A stretch of DNA of 64,000 nt from Catenulispora sp. EB89. Its GTDB lineage: Bacteria > Actinomycetota > Actinomycetes > Streptomycetales > Catenulisporaceae. Positions within the stretch are counted from its first letter, which is position 1, and every line of letters begins with the position of its first letter. Below are positions 1-9,331 of the stretch, in pieces. The notes beneath the pieces were generated by a model. That model saw only the letters and a list, made by a program, of their open reading frames with translations, was not told the DNA's origin and ran no database searches. The position numbers were made by a program, and so were the translations under genes. The stretch lies in NCBI RefSeq assembly GCF_041261445.1, contig NZ_JBGCCU010000006.1:62001-126000 (forward strand). Direction: 5' to 3'.

Positions 1-1003
1 CCAGGTAAACCGCCGACCCGACGACGAACAGGGCCAGCCCGGCGTTGTGGAAGCTGAGCGGGATCAGGAGGGTGAACGGCGCGGTGACGGCGACTGAAAT
101 CAGCAGCGCCCGGGCAGTGCCGAGCCGGCGGGAGAGCCGGGAGGTCCCCATCGCGCCGAGGATCCCGCCGATGTTCGTCACGGCGACGAGCACACCGGCG
201 GTGGCCGCGTTGACGCCCATGTCCCGGACGAGGAACACGATCGCGACGGCCATCATCATGGCGTCGCCGATGTTGCCCAGGCTTTCGTAGAGGGTCATCA
301 CTCGGAGATAAGGGTTCTTCGCCACGAAGACGATGCCTTCCTTGATCTCGGTGCGCAGCGACGTCTGCGGCTCCTCGGACGGCTCGCGAGCGGGCTCGTT
401 GGCGGGGATGCGGGCGAGGCAGAAAGCCGAGTAGGCGAAGGTCAGGCCGTTTATGAACATCCCCGTGACAGCGCCGAACAGCTGGGCGACGATGCCGCCG
501 ACCCCGGGCCCGGCGACCTGGCCGGCCGTCCCGCTCGCCTCCAGGACGGCGTTTCCCTCTTCGCGGTCCTGCTCTTCGAGCAGCGACTGCATGTAGGGCT
601 GGTAGGCGATCGTGAAGAAGACCTGCGCCCCGCCGCCGATCACGAGAGTGACCACGAGCTCGGCCATCGTGATGGTCCCGGTCCACGCCAGGATCGCGAT
701 ACTGGCGAACGCCAGGAAGGCGACGAGGTCGGAGACCAGCATGATGGGCCGCTTGGCGTGGCGGTCCACCCACGCGCCGACCGGCAGGCCGATGACGAAC
801 CAGGGCAGCCACAAGCAGGCCTGCAGCAGACCCACGGCGAACGTGCCGGTGTGAAGCACCTCGATGGCGATAAGGGGAACCACCACGACGACCATCTGCG
901 AGCCGAGCGTGCTGATGGTCTCGCCCAGCCAGAACAATCGGAAGTCGCGATGTCTGCGCAGGATGTTCTTTTGTTTCGGCTCCGCCTCGAGGGTTGGCGC
1001 CAT
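1..1003 (-). CDS. MFS exporter (partial, C-terminus outside the window)
   Basis: Major facilitator permease, probably the exporter of the cluster 1 product. The minus-strand reading from the ATG at 1003 begins MAPTLEAEPKQKNILRR and continues into hydrophobic helices (SQMVVVVVPLIAIEVL, WLPWFVIGLPVGAWVDR). The loop GAWVDRHAKRP is the MFS motif-A loop between helices 2 and 3. The cytosolic central loop after helix 6 (PANEPAREPSEEPQTS) is followed by further helices. This arrangement is typical of the MFS_3/EntS-like group. About 334 residues are visible and the gene runs off the left edge. It starts 29 bases after the stop of the large NRPS gene, with an SD-like AGGAGA just upstream, so it is very likely the last visible gene of the block A operon. 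Its substrate cannot be read from the sequence. Confidence 0.85.
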   Translation of the reverse strand, partial: MAPTLEAEPKQKNILRRHRDFRLFWLGETISTLGSQMVVVVVPLIAIEVLHTGTFAVGLLQACLWLPWFVIGLPVGAWVDRHAKRPIMLVSDLVAFLAFASIAILAWTGTITMAELVVTLVIGGGAQVFFTIAYQPYMQSLLEEQDREEGNAVLEASGTAGQVAGPGVGGIVAQLFGAVTGMFINGLTFAYSAFCLARIPANEPAREPSEEPQTSLRTEIKEGIVFVAKNPYLRVMTLYESLGNIGDAMMMAVAIVFLVRDMGVNAATAGVLVAVTNIGGILGAMGTSRLSRRLGTARALLISVAVTAPFTLLIPLSFHNAGLALFVVGSAVYL

Positions 1004-1032
1004 CTGTCTCTCCTGGGATCTGGTAGGTCCGG

Positions 1033-4000
1033 TCACTGGGGCTGGGACGATTTCTGTCGTTCGTCGAGACGTCTGGCGAGCTGGGCGGGTGTGGGCGCGG
1101 CGAAGATGTCGCGGACGTTCGCGCGAACGTCCAGGACGGTCCGGATGCGGTTGATCAGCCGGGTGGTCAGCAGCGAGTAGCCGCCGAGGGCGAAGAAGTT
1201 GTCGTTCACGGCGACCTCGGGGACCTCGAGGATCTCCATGAACAGATCGCAGATGATCTTCTCCTGCGGAGTGGGCGGAGTGTCACGCTCTGATTCGTCA
1301 GCGACGCCCTGGTCCGATTCCTGTTCGCGCGGCGCGTCCCGCTGCGCCAGCCGGCGGTCGCGCTCGGCCACAGGCACCAGATCGAGCTCGCCGATCCGTA
1401 CGTCGAGGTCACGCGTGACCAGATCCAGCAGCCGCAGCAGCCGCTCGGCCAACTCCGTCACGGTGCCCTCGTCGAACAGGTCGGTGGCGTACTCCAGCGC
1501 CAGCCGCAAGCCCGCCGGATCGCCGTTCTCGTCCCGGTGCTCCTCGAAGACGACCGAGAGGTCGAACTGCGTCGAATACAGGGGATCCGGCAGCATCCGC
1601 ACGTCGGCGTCGCCCAGGCGCAGGCGGTCGCTGTACGAGCCGTCGTCGAGCGCGAACATCACTTGGAACAGCGGGTGATAGGCAGCGGACCGCTCGGGGT
1701 TGAGCGCCTCGACGACACGCTCGAACGGGACGTCCTGATGCGAGTACGCCTCCAGGTCCACGGTGTGAACCCGGTCGAGCACCTCGCGGAACGCCGGATC
1801 CCCGGACAGATCGGTGCGCAGCACCAGCGTCTCCACGAAGAACCCCACCAGGTTCTCCTGCGCCTCATCAGTGCGTCCCGCAAAGGCCGTACCCAGCGGG
1901 ATGTCCTCCCCCGCCCCATACGCCGACAACAACACCGCCAACGCGGCATGCAGCACCATGAACAACGTGCATCCCTGCGCCCGGGCGACCTCCAGCAACT
2001 GCCCGTGCAGATCCGCCGACACCTGCGAACGCGCCACCGCACCCCGATACGACGCCACCGCCGGCCGCGGACGATCCACCGGCAGATTCAACAACGCCGG
2101 AGCACCCTCAAGCTTGCGCCGCCAAAACTCGACCTGACCAGCCAGCACGTCCTGACCCTCGCCAGCCAACACCTCTTGCTGCCACACCGCGAAGTCTGCG
2201 TACTGCACCGGCAACGGCGCCCAGCCCGGAGCACGGCCTGTCACCCGCGCCTCATACGCCTGCGACAAATCCCGCGCGAAGACCTCCGTCGACCAGCCGT
2301 CGGTGGCGATGTGGTGAGCCACCACCACCAGCACGCTCTCGCTCGGCTCCGTCGTGAACAGACACGCCCGCAACGGGATGTCCTCCCGCAGGTCGAACTC
2401 CCGCGTCGAGAACTCCTCCACCAGCGCGTCCAGATCGCCGGCATCCGCGCTCGCGGACACCAGCAAAGGCCCCACCTTCTCGGCCTCCACGACCCGCTGC
2501 TCCGGCACACCGTCCACATCCGCGTACACGGTCCGCAGAATCTCGTGGCGCACCACCACGTCACGCAGCGCAGCCTCCAACGCCTCCTCGGAAACCGCTC
2601 CCGTGAGCTGCCACGCCGCGGGCACATGGTAGGCCGCCCCCGCACCGCCCCGGTCCTGGAACCACAACCGGAACTGCGCGAACGACAACGGAACCCGCTC
2701 CGGCCGCACCATCGGCACCAAAGCCGGACGGACACCGCCGGTGATTGTGTCCAGTCGCTTCGCGAGCCGGCCGACGGTCGGGGCGTCGAAGAGGTCGCGG
2801 ACGGTCACGTCGATGTTCAGGACGGTCCTGATCCGGCCGAGCAGGCGGATCGCCAGAAGGGAATGGCCGCCGATGGCGAAGAAGCTGTCGTCGACACCGA
2901 TGTTCGGAATGCCGAGGACTTCTTCGAACAGGTCACGGAGGATCGCCTCTTGCGCGGTGCGCGGAGCACGGTCCGACATCGCCGCGTACTCGGGAGGGGG
3001 CAGTGCGTCGCTGTCGAGCTTTCCGTGGACGGTAAGCGGAAGCTCGTCCAGTACCACGATGGCCGCAGGCATCATGTACTCCGGCAGGAAGCTCTCGGCC
3101 GCCTGGCGTATCTCCGTGGTCGCCAAAGCCGCGCCGGCCGCGGGGACGAGATAGGCGACCAGGCGCTTGTCTCCCGGCAGGTCGTCTCGTACGAGGACGG
3201 CAGCCTGTCCCACCCCGGGCAGGGCGTGCAGGACGGTCTCGACTTCGCGCGGCTCGATCCGGTAGCCGCGGATCTTCACCTGCTCATCGGTGCGGCCGAG
3301 GAATTCGAGTTCTCCATCCCTGTTCCAGCGGGCCAGGTCGCCGGTGCGGTACATCCGCTCGCCCAGGGCCCCGTAAGGGTTGGCGGTGAAGCGGGCAGCG
3401 GTCAAATCCGCGCGGCCGATGTAGCCGCGGGCCAGGCCCGCTCCCGCGACGTACAGCTCGCCGGCCACGCCGACGGGCCGCAGGCGCAGGTGCGGATCGA
3501 GCACGAACACCTGCGTGTTCACCAGCGGCCGGCCGATCGACGCCCGGCCGGTCGGGCCGGCCGAAGGGGGCTCGATGGCCGCGATCGAGACGTCGTCGGA
3601 GCACTCGGCCGGCCCGTACACGTTCATCAGCGCGGTCCGCGGGAAGCGCGCGTACCACGACGTGACCAGGTCGGCCGGCAGCTCCTCGCCGTGCACCAGC
3701 ATCAGCCGAAGACTCGACAGCCATCCGGGCGGGGCGCTGCCGGCCTCCACCGCGTCGAGCACCGCCCGGAGCATGGCGGGCACGATCTGCAGGACGGTGA
3801 TCCGGTGGTCGTCCACGCACTTGAGCATGGTGATCGGGTCGCGTGCGGTGTCCTGGTCCATGACGTGCACCCGGCCGCCGACGGTCAGCATCGTCAGCGC
3901 CTGCCACACGGACACGTCGAACGTCAGCGGGGCGTTGAACGCCATGGCGTCCTGCGCGGTGAGGCCGTACAGCTCGGCGACGGCGCGCAGGTGATTGGAC

Positions 4001-6795
4001 AGGCCGCGCCGCGGGACCGCCGCCGCCTTCGGGCGGCCGGTCGATCCCGAGGTGAACACCAGATACGCCAGGCAGTCGCGGTTCAGGTCCGGCCCGGCAA
4101 CCGGCTCGCCACCGCCGTCGGGCGGGGTCGTCTCCAGATCCACGATCGTGACCTGGTGAGCGGCTTCAGCCGCCACGGCGGCGGCACGGTCCCGCAGTCC
4201 GGCCTCGGCGACCAGGAGCGTGACACCGCTGTCCTCCAGCATCCGCGCCGCCCGGGAGACCGGAGTGCCCGCGTCCAGTGACAGATAGGCCGCGCCGGCC
4301 CCCAGGATCCCGACGATCACCGCTTCGTACCACGCGCTGCGCTCGGACAGCACCGCGACCGTCACATCCGGTCCGGCCCCCATCCCGGCCAGCACCCGGG
4401 CGACACCGTCCGACTGCCGGGCCAGCTCCCGGTAACTGACCTCGCCGACGGCGCCGGAGACGGCCACCGCATCCGGGCTGCTCCCGGCGAACCGGCGCAC
4501 GCAGTCCAGGACCTCGAGCGGCTGCTCTTCGCGCGGCGACCCGTTCCACCGCACCAGCTGGCGGTCGCGCTCAGCCGGCGACAGCAGGTCCAGATCGCTG
4601 ATCCGCACGTCCAGATCGCGGGTGACCAGATCCAGCAGCCGCAACAGCCGGTCCGCCAGCTCCGTCACCGTGCTTTCGTCGAACAGATCGCTGGCGTACT
4701 CCAGCGCCAGCTCCATACCCTGCGGCGCGTCGTTCTCGTCCCGGTGCTCCTCGAAGTCCACCGCCAGGTCGAACTGCGCCGTCTGGGCAGGCCCCGGAAC
4801 CATCCGCACTCCGGCGTCGCCCAGGCGCAGCCGGCTGCTGTACGAGCCGTCGTCGAGCGCGAAGAACACTTGGAACAGCGGGTGATAGGCAGCCGACCGC
4901 TCGGGGTTGAGCGCTTCGACGACACGCTCGAACGGGACGTCCTGATGCGAGTACGCCTCCAGGTCCACAGTGTGAACCCGGTCGAGCACCTCGCGGAACG
5001 CCGGATCCCCGGACAGATCAGTGCGCAGCACCAGCGTCTCCACGAAGAACCCCACCAGGTTCTCCTGCGCCTCATCAGTACGTCCCGCGAAAGCCGTACC
5101 CAGCGGGATGTCCTCCCCCGCCCCATACGCCGACAACAACACCGCCAACGCGGCATGAAGCACCATGAACAAAGTGCATCCCTGCGCCCGGGCGACCTCC
5201 AGCAACTGCCCGTGCAGATCCGCCGACACCTGCGAACGCGCCACCGCACCCCGATACGACGCCACCGCCGGCCGCGGACGATCCACCGGCAGATTCAACA
5301 ACGCCGGAGCACCCTCAAGCTTGCGCCGCCAAAACTCGACCTGACCAGCCAGCACCTCATCGCGGCCCCCGCCGGTCAGCACCTCCCGCTGCCACACCGC
5401 GAAGTCCGCGTATTGCACCGGCAACGGCGCCCATCCCGGAGCATGGCCCGCCACCCGCGCCTCATACGCCTGCGACAAATCCCGCGCGAAGACCCCCATC
5501 GACCAACCGTCGGTGGCGATGTGGTGAGCCACCACCACCAGCACACTCTCGCCCAGCCCCGTCGTGAACAGACACGCCCGCACAGGAATATCCACGCGCA
5601 GATCGAACTCCCGCGCGGAAAACTCCTCCACCAGCGCGTCCACGTCACCGGCATCCGCACTCGCGGACACCAGCAAAGGCCCGACCTTCTCGGCCTCCAC
5701 GACCCGCTGCTCCGGCACGCCCCCGACATCCGCGTACACGGTCCGCAAGCTTTCATGACGCACCACGACGTCACGCAGCGCGGCCTGCAGCGCCTCCTGG
5801 GAGACCTCCCCGCGCAGCTGCCACACTGCGGGCACGTGATAGGCCGCCCCCGCACCACCCCGGTCCAAGAACCACAACCGGAACTGCGCGAACGACAACG
5901 GAACCCGCTCCGGCCGCACCACCGGCACCAAAGCCGGACGGACACCGCCGCGACCGGATGAGCCCTGATCGCCGACACGGTCCTGCGGCGAGATGGTCCC
6001 CGGAGCCTGGACGGCCAGCGCCACGAGCCGGTCGACCGCGGGTTCACGCATGATCTCGTTGCCGCCCGCTGCCAGAGAGGTGACGGACAGCTGCGGCCCG
6101 ATCAGCGCGCACCAGCGCTCCGCGCGATCCCAATGCCGCAGTTCTTCCTGGGCGCGGTCGTGTTCGTCAGCGGTCTCCGCCCGGCTGGCGTGAACGAGCA
6201 GTACCCGGTAGTCGGCCTGCGGATGCTGCGGCCTGTCTCCCTCCAGGTACCGCTTCCACGCTGCGGAGTTCGCGCTCCGGACCGCGCGGGCGGAGCCTTC
6301 CGTGTTCCTAGTTCGGGAAAGGTCGGGTGCCTCCGACTGGGCCGCGTCCAGCGCGTCGCGCACCATCTCGTCGACATCGTCGGGGGTTCCCGGCGACGGG
6401 CTGTCGACGAGGATCAGCCGGGCTATCTTCGCCCCGGCCTGACGCAACGCCTGCGCCGTCTCCCAGGCCAGCAGCCCGCCAAGGCCCCACCCCACCAGTA
6501 CCGGCGCCGCCGCCGGGCCGTCATCATCGGCGATGTCGTCCAGGATCGCGGCGGCGTAGCCCTGGGCCATCTCGGCCAGGCTCTCCTGCGCCGGGCGACC
6601 GTGAAGGCCCGCGGACTCGACCCCGATGAGTCGGGTGCCGGCAGGCCAAAGGCGTGCCAGGTCCCAGTAGCCGAGCGTGCCGCCGCCGACCGAATGCAGG
6701 CAGTACACACGGTTGTCCCCGGCAGCCTGCCGCAGCGGTACCAGGATCGAGTCCAGGGTCTGCGACGCGTCCGTGCACAACGAAGTAGTCATCAT
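1033..6795 (-). CDS. NRPS, inactive TE-like - C - A - T - C - T
   Basis: About 1,920 residues, starting at the ATG at 6795, four bases after the stop of the preceding gene; an open frame extends upstream to 6876 but without an SD. Domains in order: alpha/beta-hydrolase thioesterase-like domain (about 25-265); condensation domain (about 295-735) with HHIATDG at about 424-430; adenylation domain (about 750-1270) with [22 protein letters not shown] and a C-terminal HGKLD lysine; carrier ([14 protein letters not shown]); second condensation domain (HHIATDG); terminal carrier ([14 protein letters not shown]). In the TE-like domain the nucleophile elbow reads GWGLG (Gly104 instead of Ser), and the usual GDH/GGH near its end reads GGNE, so it should not hydrolyse. 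My by-eye specificity residues are D-V-W-Q-L-H-V-D-D-K, which I cannot assign. The last module has no A domain and would need loading in trans. No active TE ends the protein. Confidence 0.93.
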   Translation of the reverse strand: MMTTSLCTDASQTLDSILVPLRQAAGDNRVYCLHSVGGGTLGYWDLARLWPAGTRLIGVESAGLHGRPAQESLAEMAQGYAAAILDDIADDDGPAAAPVLVGWGLGGLLAWETAQALRQAGAKIARLILVDSPSPGTPDDVDEMVRDALDAAQSEAPDLSRTRNTEGSARAVRSANSAAWKRYLEGDRPQHPQADYRVLLVHASRAETADEHDRAQEELRHWDRAERWCALIGPQLSVTSLAAGGNEIMREPAVDRLVALAVQAPGTISPQDRVGDQGSSGRGGVRPALVPVVRPERVPLSFAQFRLWFLDRGGAGAAYHVPAVWQLRGEVSQEALQAALRDVVVRHESLRTVYADVGGVPEQRVVEAEKVGPLLVSASADAGDVDALVEEFSAREFDLRVDIPVRACLFTTGLGESVLVVVAHHIATDGWSMGVFARDLSQAYEARVAGHAPGWAPLPVQYADFAVWQREVLTGGGRDEVLAGQVEFWRRKLEGAPALLNLPVDRPRPAVASYRGAVARSQVSADLHGQLLEVARAQGCTLFMVLHAALAVLLSAYGAGEDIPLGTAFAGRTDEAQENLVGFFVETLVLRTDLSGDPAFREVLDRVHTVDLEAYSHQDVPFERVVEALNPERSAAYHPLFQVFFALDDGSYSSRLRLGDAGVRMVPGPAQTAQFDLAVDFEEHRDENDAPQGMELALEYASDLFDESTVTELADRLLRLLDLVTRDLDVRISDLDLLSPAERDRQLVRWNGSPREEQPLEVLDCVRRFAGSSPDAVAVSGAVGEVSYRELARQSDGVARVLAGMGAGPDVTVAVLSERSAWYEAVIVGILGAGAAYLSLDAGTPVSRAARMLEDSGVTLLVAEAGLRDRAAAVAAEAAHQVTIVDLETTPPDGGGEPVAGPDLNRDCLAYLVFTSGSTGRPKAAAVPRRGLSNHLRAVAELYGLTAQDAMAFNAPLTFDVSVWQALTMLTVGGRVHVMDQDTARDPITMLKCVDDHRITVLQIVPAMLRAVLDAVEAGSAPPGWLSSLRLMLVHGEELPADLVTSWYARFPRTALMNVYGPAECSDDVSIAAIEPPSAGPTGRASIGRPLVNTQVFVLDPHLRLRPVGVAGELYVAGAGLARGYIGRADLTAARFTANPYGALGERMYRTGDLARWNRDGELEFLGRTDEQVKIRGYRIEPREVETVLHALPGVGQAAVLVRDDLPGDKRLVAYLVPAAGAALATTEIRQAAESFLPEYMMPAAIVVLDELPLTVHGKLDSDALPPPEYAAMSDRAPRTAQEAILRDLFEEVLGIPNIGVDDSFFAIGGHSLLAIRLLGRIRTVLNIDVTVRDLFDAPTVGRLAKRLDTITGGVRPALVPMVRPERVPLSFAQFRLWFQDRGGAGAAYHVPAAWQLTGAVSEEALEAALRDVVVRHEILRTVYADVDGVPEQRVVEAEKVGPLLVSASADAGDLDALVEEFSTREFDLREDIPLRACLFTTEPSESVLVVVAHHIATDGWSTEVFARDLSQAYEARVTGRAPGWAPLPVQYADFAVWQQEVLAGEGQDVLAGQVEFWRRKLEGAPALLNLPVDRPRPAVASYRGAVARSQVSADLHGQLLEVARAQGCTLFMVLHAALAVLLSAYGAGEDIPLGTAFAGRTDEAQENLVGFFVETLVLRTDLSGDPAFREVLDRVHTVDLEAYSHQDVPFERVVEALNPERSAAYHPLFQVMFALDDGSYSDRLRLGDADVRMLPDPLYSTQFDLSVVFEEHRDENGDPAGLRLALEYATDLFDEGTVTELAERLLRLLDLVTRDLDVRIGELDLVPVAERDRRLAQRDAPREQESDQGVADESERDTPPTPQEKIICDLFMEILEVPEVAVNDNFFALGGYSLLTTRLINRIRTVLDVRANVRDIFAAPTPAQLARRLDERQKSSQPQ
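1370..2745 (-). repeat. Duplicated condensation-domain DNA, copy 1 (pairs with 4560-5950)
   Basis: The DNA encoding the second C domain of the 1033-6795 NRPS is a long direct repeat of the DNA encoding its first C domain. The stretch of about 500 bases at 1641-2150 is nearly identical to 4850-5360, with scattered single-base differences; the flanks are also clearly alignable. The intervening A-T module is not repeated. Confidence 0.9.
4560..5950 (-). repeat. Duplicated condensation-domain DNA, copy 2 (pairs with 1370-2745)
   Basis: This copy encodes the first C domain. Protein segments such as [19 protein letters not shown] and [20 protein letters not shown] are the same in both copies. Divergence rises towards the C-terminal lobe and in the acceptor-side region. 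Confidence 0.9.
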
Positions 6796-6799
6796 GCCC

Positions 6800-7861
6800 T
6801 CACGGACGCACGACGGCGGCGGGCCAGGACTTCGGCTCGTCGATCCGCGAGATGATCGGGATGTCGCGGATGTCATCGTGCCGGAGCACCCACATCAGGA
6901 AGCGGTCGACGCCCATGCCGAAGCCGGAGGTCTTCATCGGCGCCTCGTCCCGCATCCGGATGTACCACTCGTAATCCGACTGGACCACCCCGTGCATGTC
7001 CATCGACTTGCGCAACTCCCCGGAACTGCTGTGCCGCTCACCGGAGCCGACGATCTCGCCCAGGCCGAAGAACAAGTCGGCGTTGGCGGCGGTACGGCCC
7101 TCCGGATCCGCGAACGCGTGATAGAAGGGCACACTCATGGTGTCGAAGTTCCTCACCCAGACGATCTCGTCCACCTTTTCCATCACCACGTTCTCGCCCT
7201 TGCGGGTCAGGCCCGAGAAGTTCTCGCCTGTGGTGACCGCACCGTCGATGTCCGAGACCAGCCGCACGGCCTCCTCATAGGTGATCTGCTCGAAGCTCCC
7301 GACGCGGCCCGCCACGCGCTGGAGGTGCGAGATGTCGCCGCGCGCGACGGCCAGCCGGTCCCCCATGCCGTCGAGCACAGCCGCGGCCAGGGCCCGAACG
7401 TAGCCCTCGACGTATCTGACGAGGTCGTCCAGATCCCCGGGGATCTCTGCTTCGCTGTGCGTGAACTGACCCAGGTGCGTCGCGTCCGGGGAGTCGCTGC
7501 GGAACGACGGCATGATGGCGTAACACCCGCCGCGGGCAGTCCTGCACCCGTACTCCAAGGCGAACTGCATGGAGTCCACCAGGAACGAGTCCACCCCGCT
7601 GACCGACACGGGAACCGGCCCGGCGTCGCTGCCCGCCGCCGGCGCACAGGTGATCGTCCGCGTCGTCACGGGCAGATGCAGCCACTTCAGCCCGCATGAG
7701 GACGCGTAGGCCACCGTCGCTCGGGTGATGACGTCATGCAGATCGGAAATGAGCTGGTGCCAAGGCGAACCGAGAGCCTCGACGAAGGCTCCGGGAGTGT
7801 TGTAGTCCTTCACCGAAGGCGGCTCCACGAGCCCGCTGCCTTCCAAGAACGATTGAGCCAT
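6800..7861 (-). CDS. Class II aminoacyl-tRNA synthetase paralogue (AsnRS/AspRS-type catalytic core)
   Basis: 353 residues with the catalytic core of a class II synthetase of the Asp/Asn/Lys subclass. A motif-2-like segment [20 protein letters not shown] ends in the acidic E-x-E seen in this subclass. Motif 3 is [12 protein letters not shown] near the C-terminus, with the arginine that binds ATP. There is no room for the N-terminal OB-fold anticodon-binding domain, so the protein probably does not act as a normal tRNA synthetase. Known stand-alone cores of this kind include archaeal AsnA-type asparagine synthetases; paralogues in antibiotic clusters activate or transfer amino acids. The start ATG at 7861 shares one base with the stop of the flavoprotein gene (TGATG) and the NRPS start follows its stop by four bases, so all three are translationally coupled. 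The exact substrate is unknown. Confidence 0.8.
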   Translation of the reverse strand: MAQSFLEGSGLVEPPSVKDYNTPGAFVEALGSPWHQLISDLHDVITRATVAYASSCGLKWLHLPVTTRTITCAPAAGSDAGPVPVSVSGVDSFLVDSMQFALEYGCRTARGGCYAIMPSFRSDSPDATHLGQFTHSEAEIPGDLDDLVRYVEGYVRALAAAVLDGMGDRLAVARGDISHLQRVAGRVGSFEQITYEEAVRLVSDIDGAVTTGENFSGLTRKGENVVMEKVDEIVWVRNFDTMSVPFYHAFADPEGRTAANADLFFGLGEIVGSGERHSSSGELRKSMDMHGVVQSDYEWYIRMRDEAPMKTSGFGMGVDRFLMWVLRHDDIRDIPIISRIDEPKSWPAAVVRP

Positions 7862-9294
7862 CAGTCCTCCCCGTGTGTAGCAGCATCATTCAGAACCGGC
7901 TGAATATTCTTGTTGTGGCAGAAAACGTTCTTCGGGTCGTAGCGCCCCTTGACGATCCCGAGCTTGCGATAGCGCCCCGTTCCGTAGATACCGGACACGT
8001 CGCCGTCGGCCTCGTCCTGGACGTAGTTCACGTACGTTCCCCCGTAGTGGTGCGGCCGCAGCGAGTCGATGCTGTGCCTGGACCACTCCGCGTTTTCGCC
8101 GTCATCGGCGGGGTCGGTCCACTGGGCCGACGCAGTGTAGATATAGGGGGCGTCCCGGCAGGGGAAAGCAGAGCTCTCGGCCGGTACGTCCGCGATGGCC
8201 CCGCGAAGATATTCGAAGTCGATCGAAGACCGGGGGCTGCGGATGGCCCGGGCGGACGCCAGAGCAGTCTCGATCACCCCGGAGGACAATTCCGCCAGGT
8301 AACACGACTTCGTGAAGTACCGGTTGCCGAACGGCTCGCTGCTGTCCCCGAGAGCCTGGAGCTGCGCATAAGAGATCTGACGCGCCAAGACCGCTGCCGG
8401 CTTCGCGCCGGCCAGCAGCGGCGCGAGGGCCTCCGGTGCGCCGCCTTGCTCACCGAACCAGGCCGCGCTGAGGAACAAGGCCGGACGTCCGCGAAGCACG
8501 GCGGGAATCCATTCCTGCTCGCCGGCGTGTTTCAAGGTGCCGACGGTGTGCAGGTCGGCGGGCTGCCCGCCGGCGAAGGCCCGGTAGGACGCCAGCGCTT
8601 CGCCGGCTGCGTCGAGCGGATAGACGCTCGTCCAGTGGCCGACGTCCCGAACCGGCCGCAGCCGCAGGGTGAACCGGGTGACGACGCCGAAGTTGCCTCC
8701 ACCGCCGCGAAGCGCCCACAGCAGGTCCTCGTGCTGTCCGGGCGGGCCTTCGGCGGCCTCCACCACACGGCCGTCAGCGAGGACGACCTCGGCGGCGACG
8801 ATGTGGTCGCACGTGAGGCCCCACTTGGTCGCCAGCCAGCCGTAACCGCCTCCCAGGGCCAACCCGCCGAGTCCGGTGTGGGACACCACTCCGGCCGGAC
8901 AGGCCAGGCCGTGGGGCGCTGTGGCCGCATCGAGGTCGCGCAGCAGGCAGCCGCCCTGGGCCGATGCCAGGCGGGCCGCCGGATCGACCACGACCTCCCG
9001 CATCAGCGACAGGTCGATCATCACCGCGCCGTCGGCCACGGCCAACCCCGCCACGTTGTGCCCGCCGCCGCGGACCGTGACGGGCAGGCCCTCGGCGACC
9101 GCGCTTTGCAGGACCACACTCACATCCGCCGCGGTCAGGCAGCGGCAGACGGCCAGCGGACGCCGGTCGTGCATTCCGTTCCAGACGCCCCTGGAACTCT
9201 CGTATTCCGATGAGTCGGCAAGCAGCAAACGATCGCCCAGCTGCGCGCGTACTTTCGCGAAGAAGATGTTCTTGCCCACGGGCTGCTTTCTCAC
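7861..9294 (-). CDS. FAD-linked oxidase, BBE / 6-hydroxynicotine oxidase family
   Basis: 477 residues. The N-terminal half is a PCMH-type FAD-binding domain with TVRGGGHNVAGLAV, where the His is the usual 8-alpha-histidyl FAD attachment site. The segment HGLACPAGVVSHTGLGGLAL places a Cys where bicovalent family members such as gluco-oligosaccharide oxidase carry their cysteinyl-FAD link. The C-terminus has the BBE berberine-like domain, ending in YVNYVQDE and GRYRKLGIVKGRYDPKNVF with the conserved Asn-Val-Phe. Such enzymes oxidise alcohols or amines, or make C-C or C-N bonds in peptide antibiotics, with O2. It lies 37 bases after the C-A-T NRPS and overlaps the synthetase paralogue, so it belongs to the block A operon and probably tailors the peptide or a precursor. 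No signal peptide is evident. Confidence 0.88.
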   Translation of the reverse strand: MRKQPVGKNIFFAKVRAQLGDRLLLADSSEYESSRGVWNGMHDRRPLAVCRCLTAADVSVVLQSAVAEGLPVTVRGGGHNVAGLAVADGAVMIDLSLMREVVVDPAARLASAQGGCLLRDLDAATAPHGLACPAGVVSHTGLGGLALGGGYGWLATKWGLTCDHIVAAEVVLADGRVVEAAEGPPGQHEDLLWALRGGGGNFGVVTRFTLRLRPVRDVGHWTSVYPLDAAGEALASYRAFAGGQPADLHTVGTLKHAGEQEWIPAVLRGRPALFLSAAWFGEQGGAPEALAPLLAGAKPAAVLARQISYAQLQALGDSSEPFGNRYFTKSCYLAELSSGVIETALASARAIRSPRSSIDFEYLRGAIADVPAESSAFPCRDAPYIYTASAQWTDPADDGENAEWSRHSIDSLRPHHYGGTYVNYVQDEADGDVSGIYGTGRYRKLGIVKGRYDPKNVFCHNKNIQPVLNDAATHGED

Positions 9295-9331
9295 ACTTTC
9301 CGTAGCGGACGATTCGGGGGCTCGGCGCTGG

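Noticed and set aside
1537-4281. 914-residue plus-strand open frame
   Set aside because: Antisense shadow of the NRPS gene. Composition is Arg/His/Gln-rich, no family motif is seen, and it repeats because the C-domain DNA repeats.
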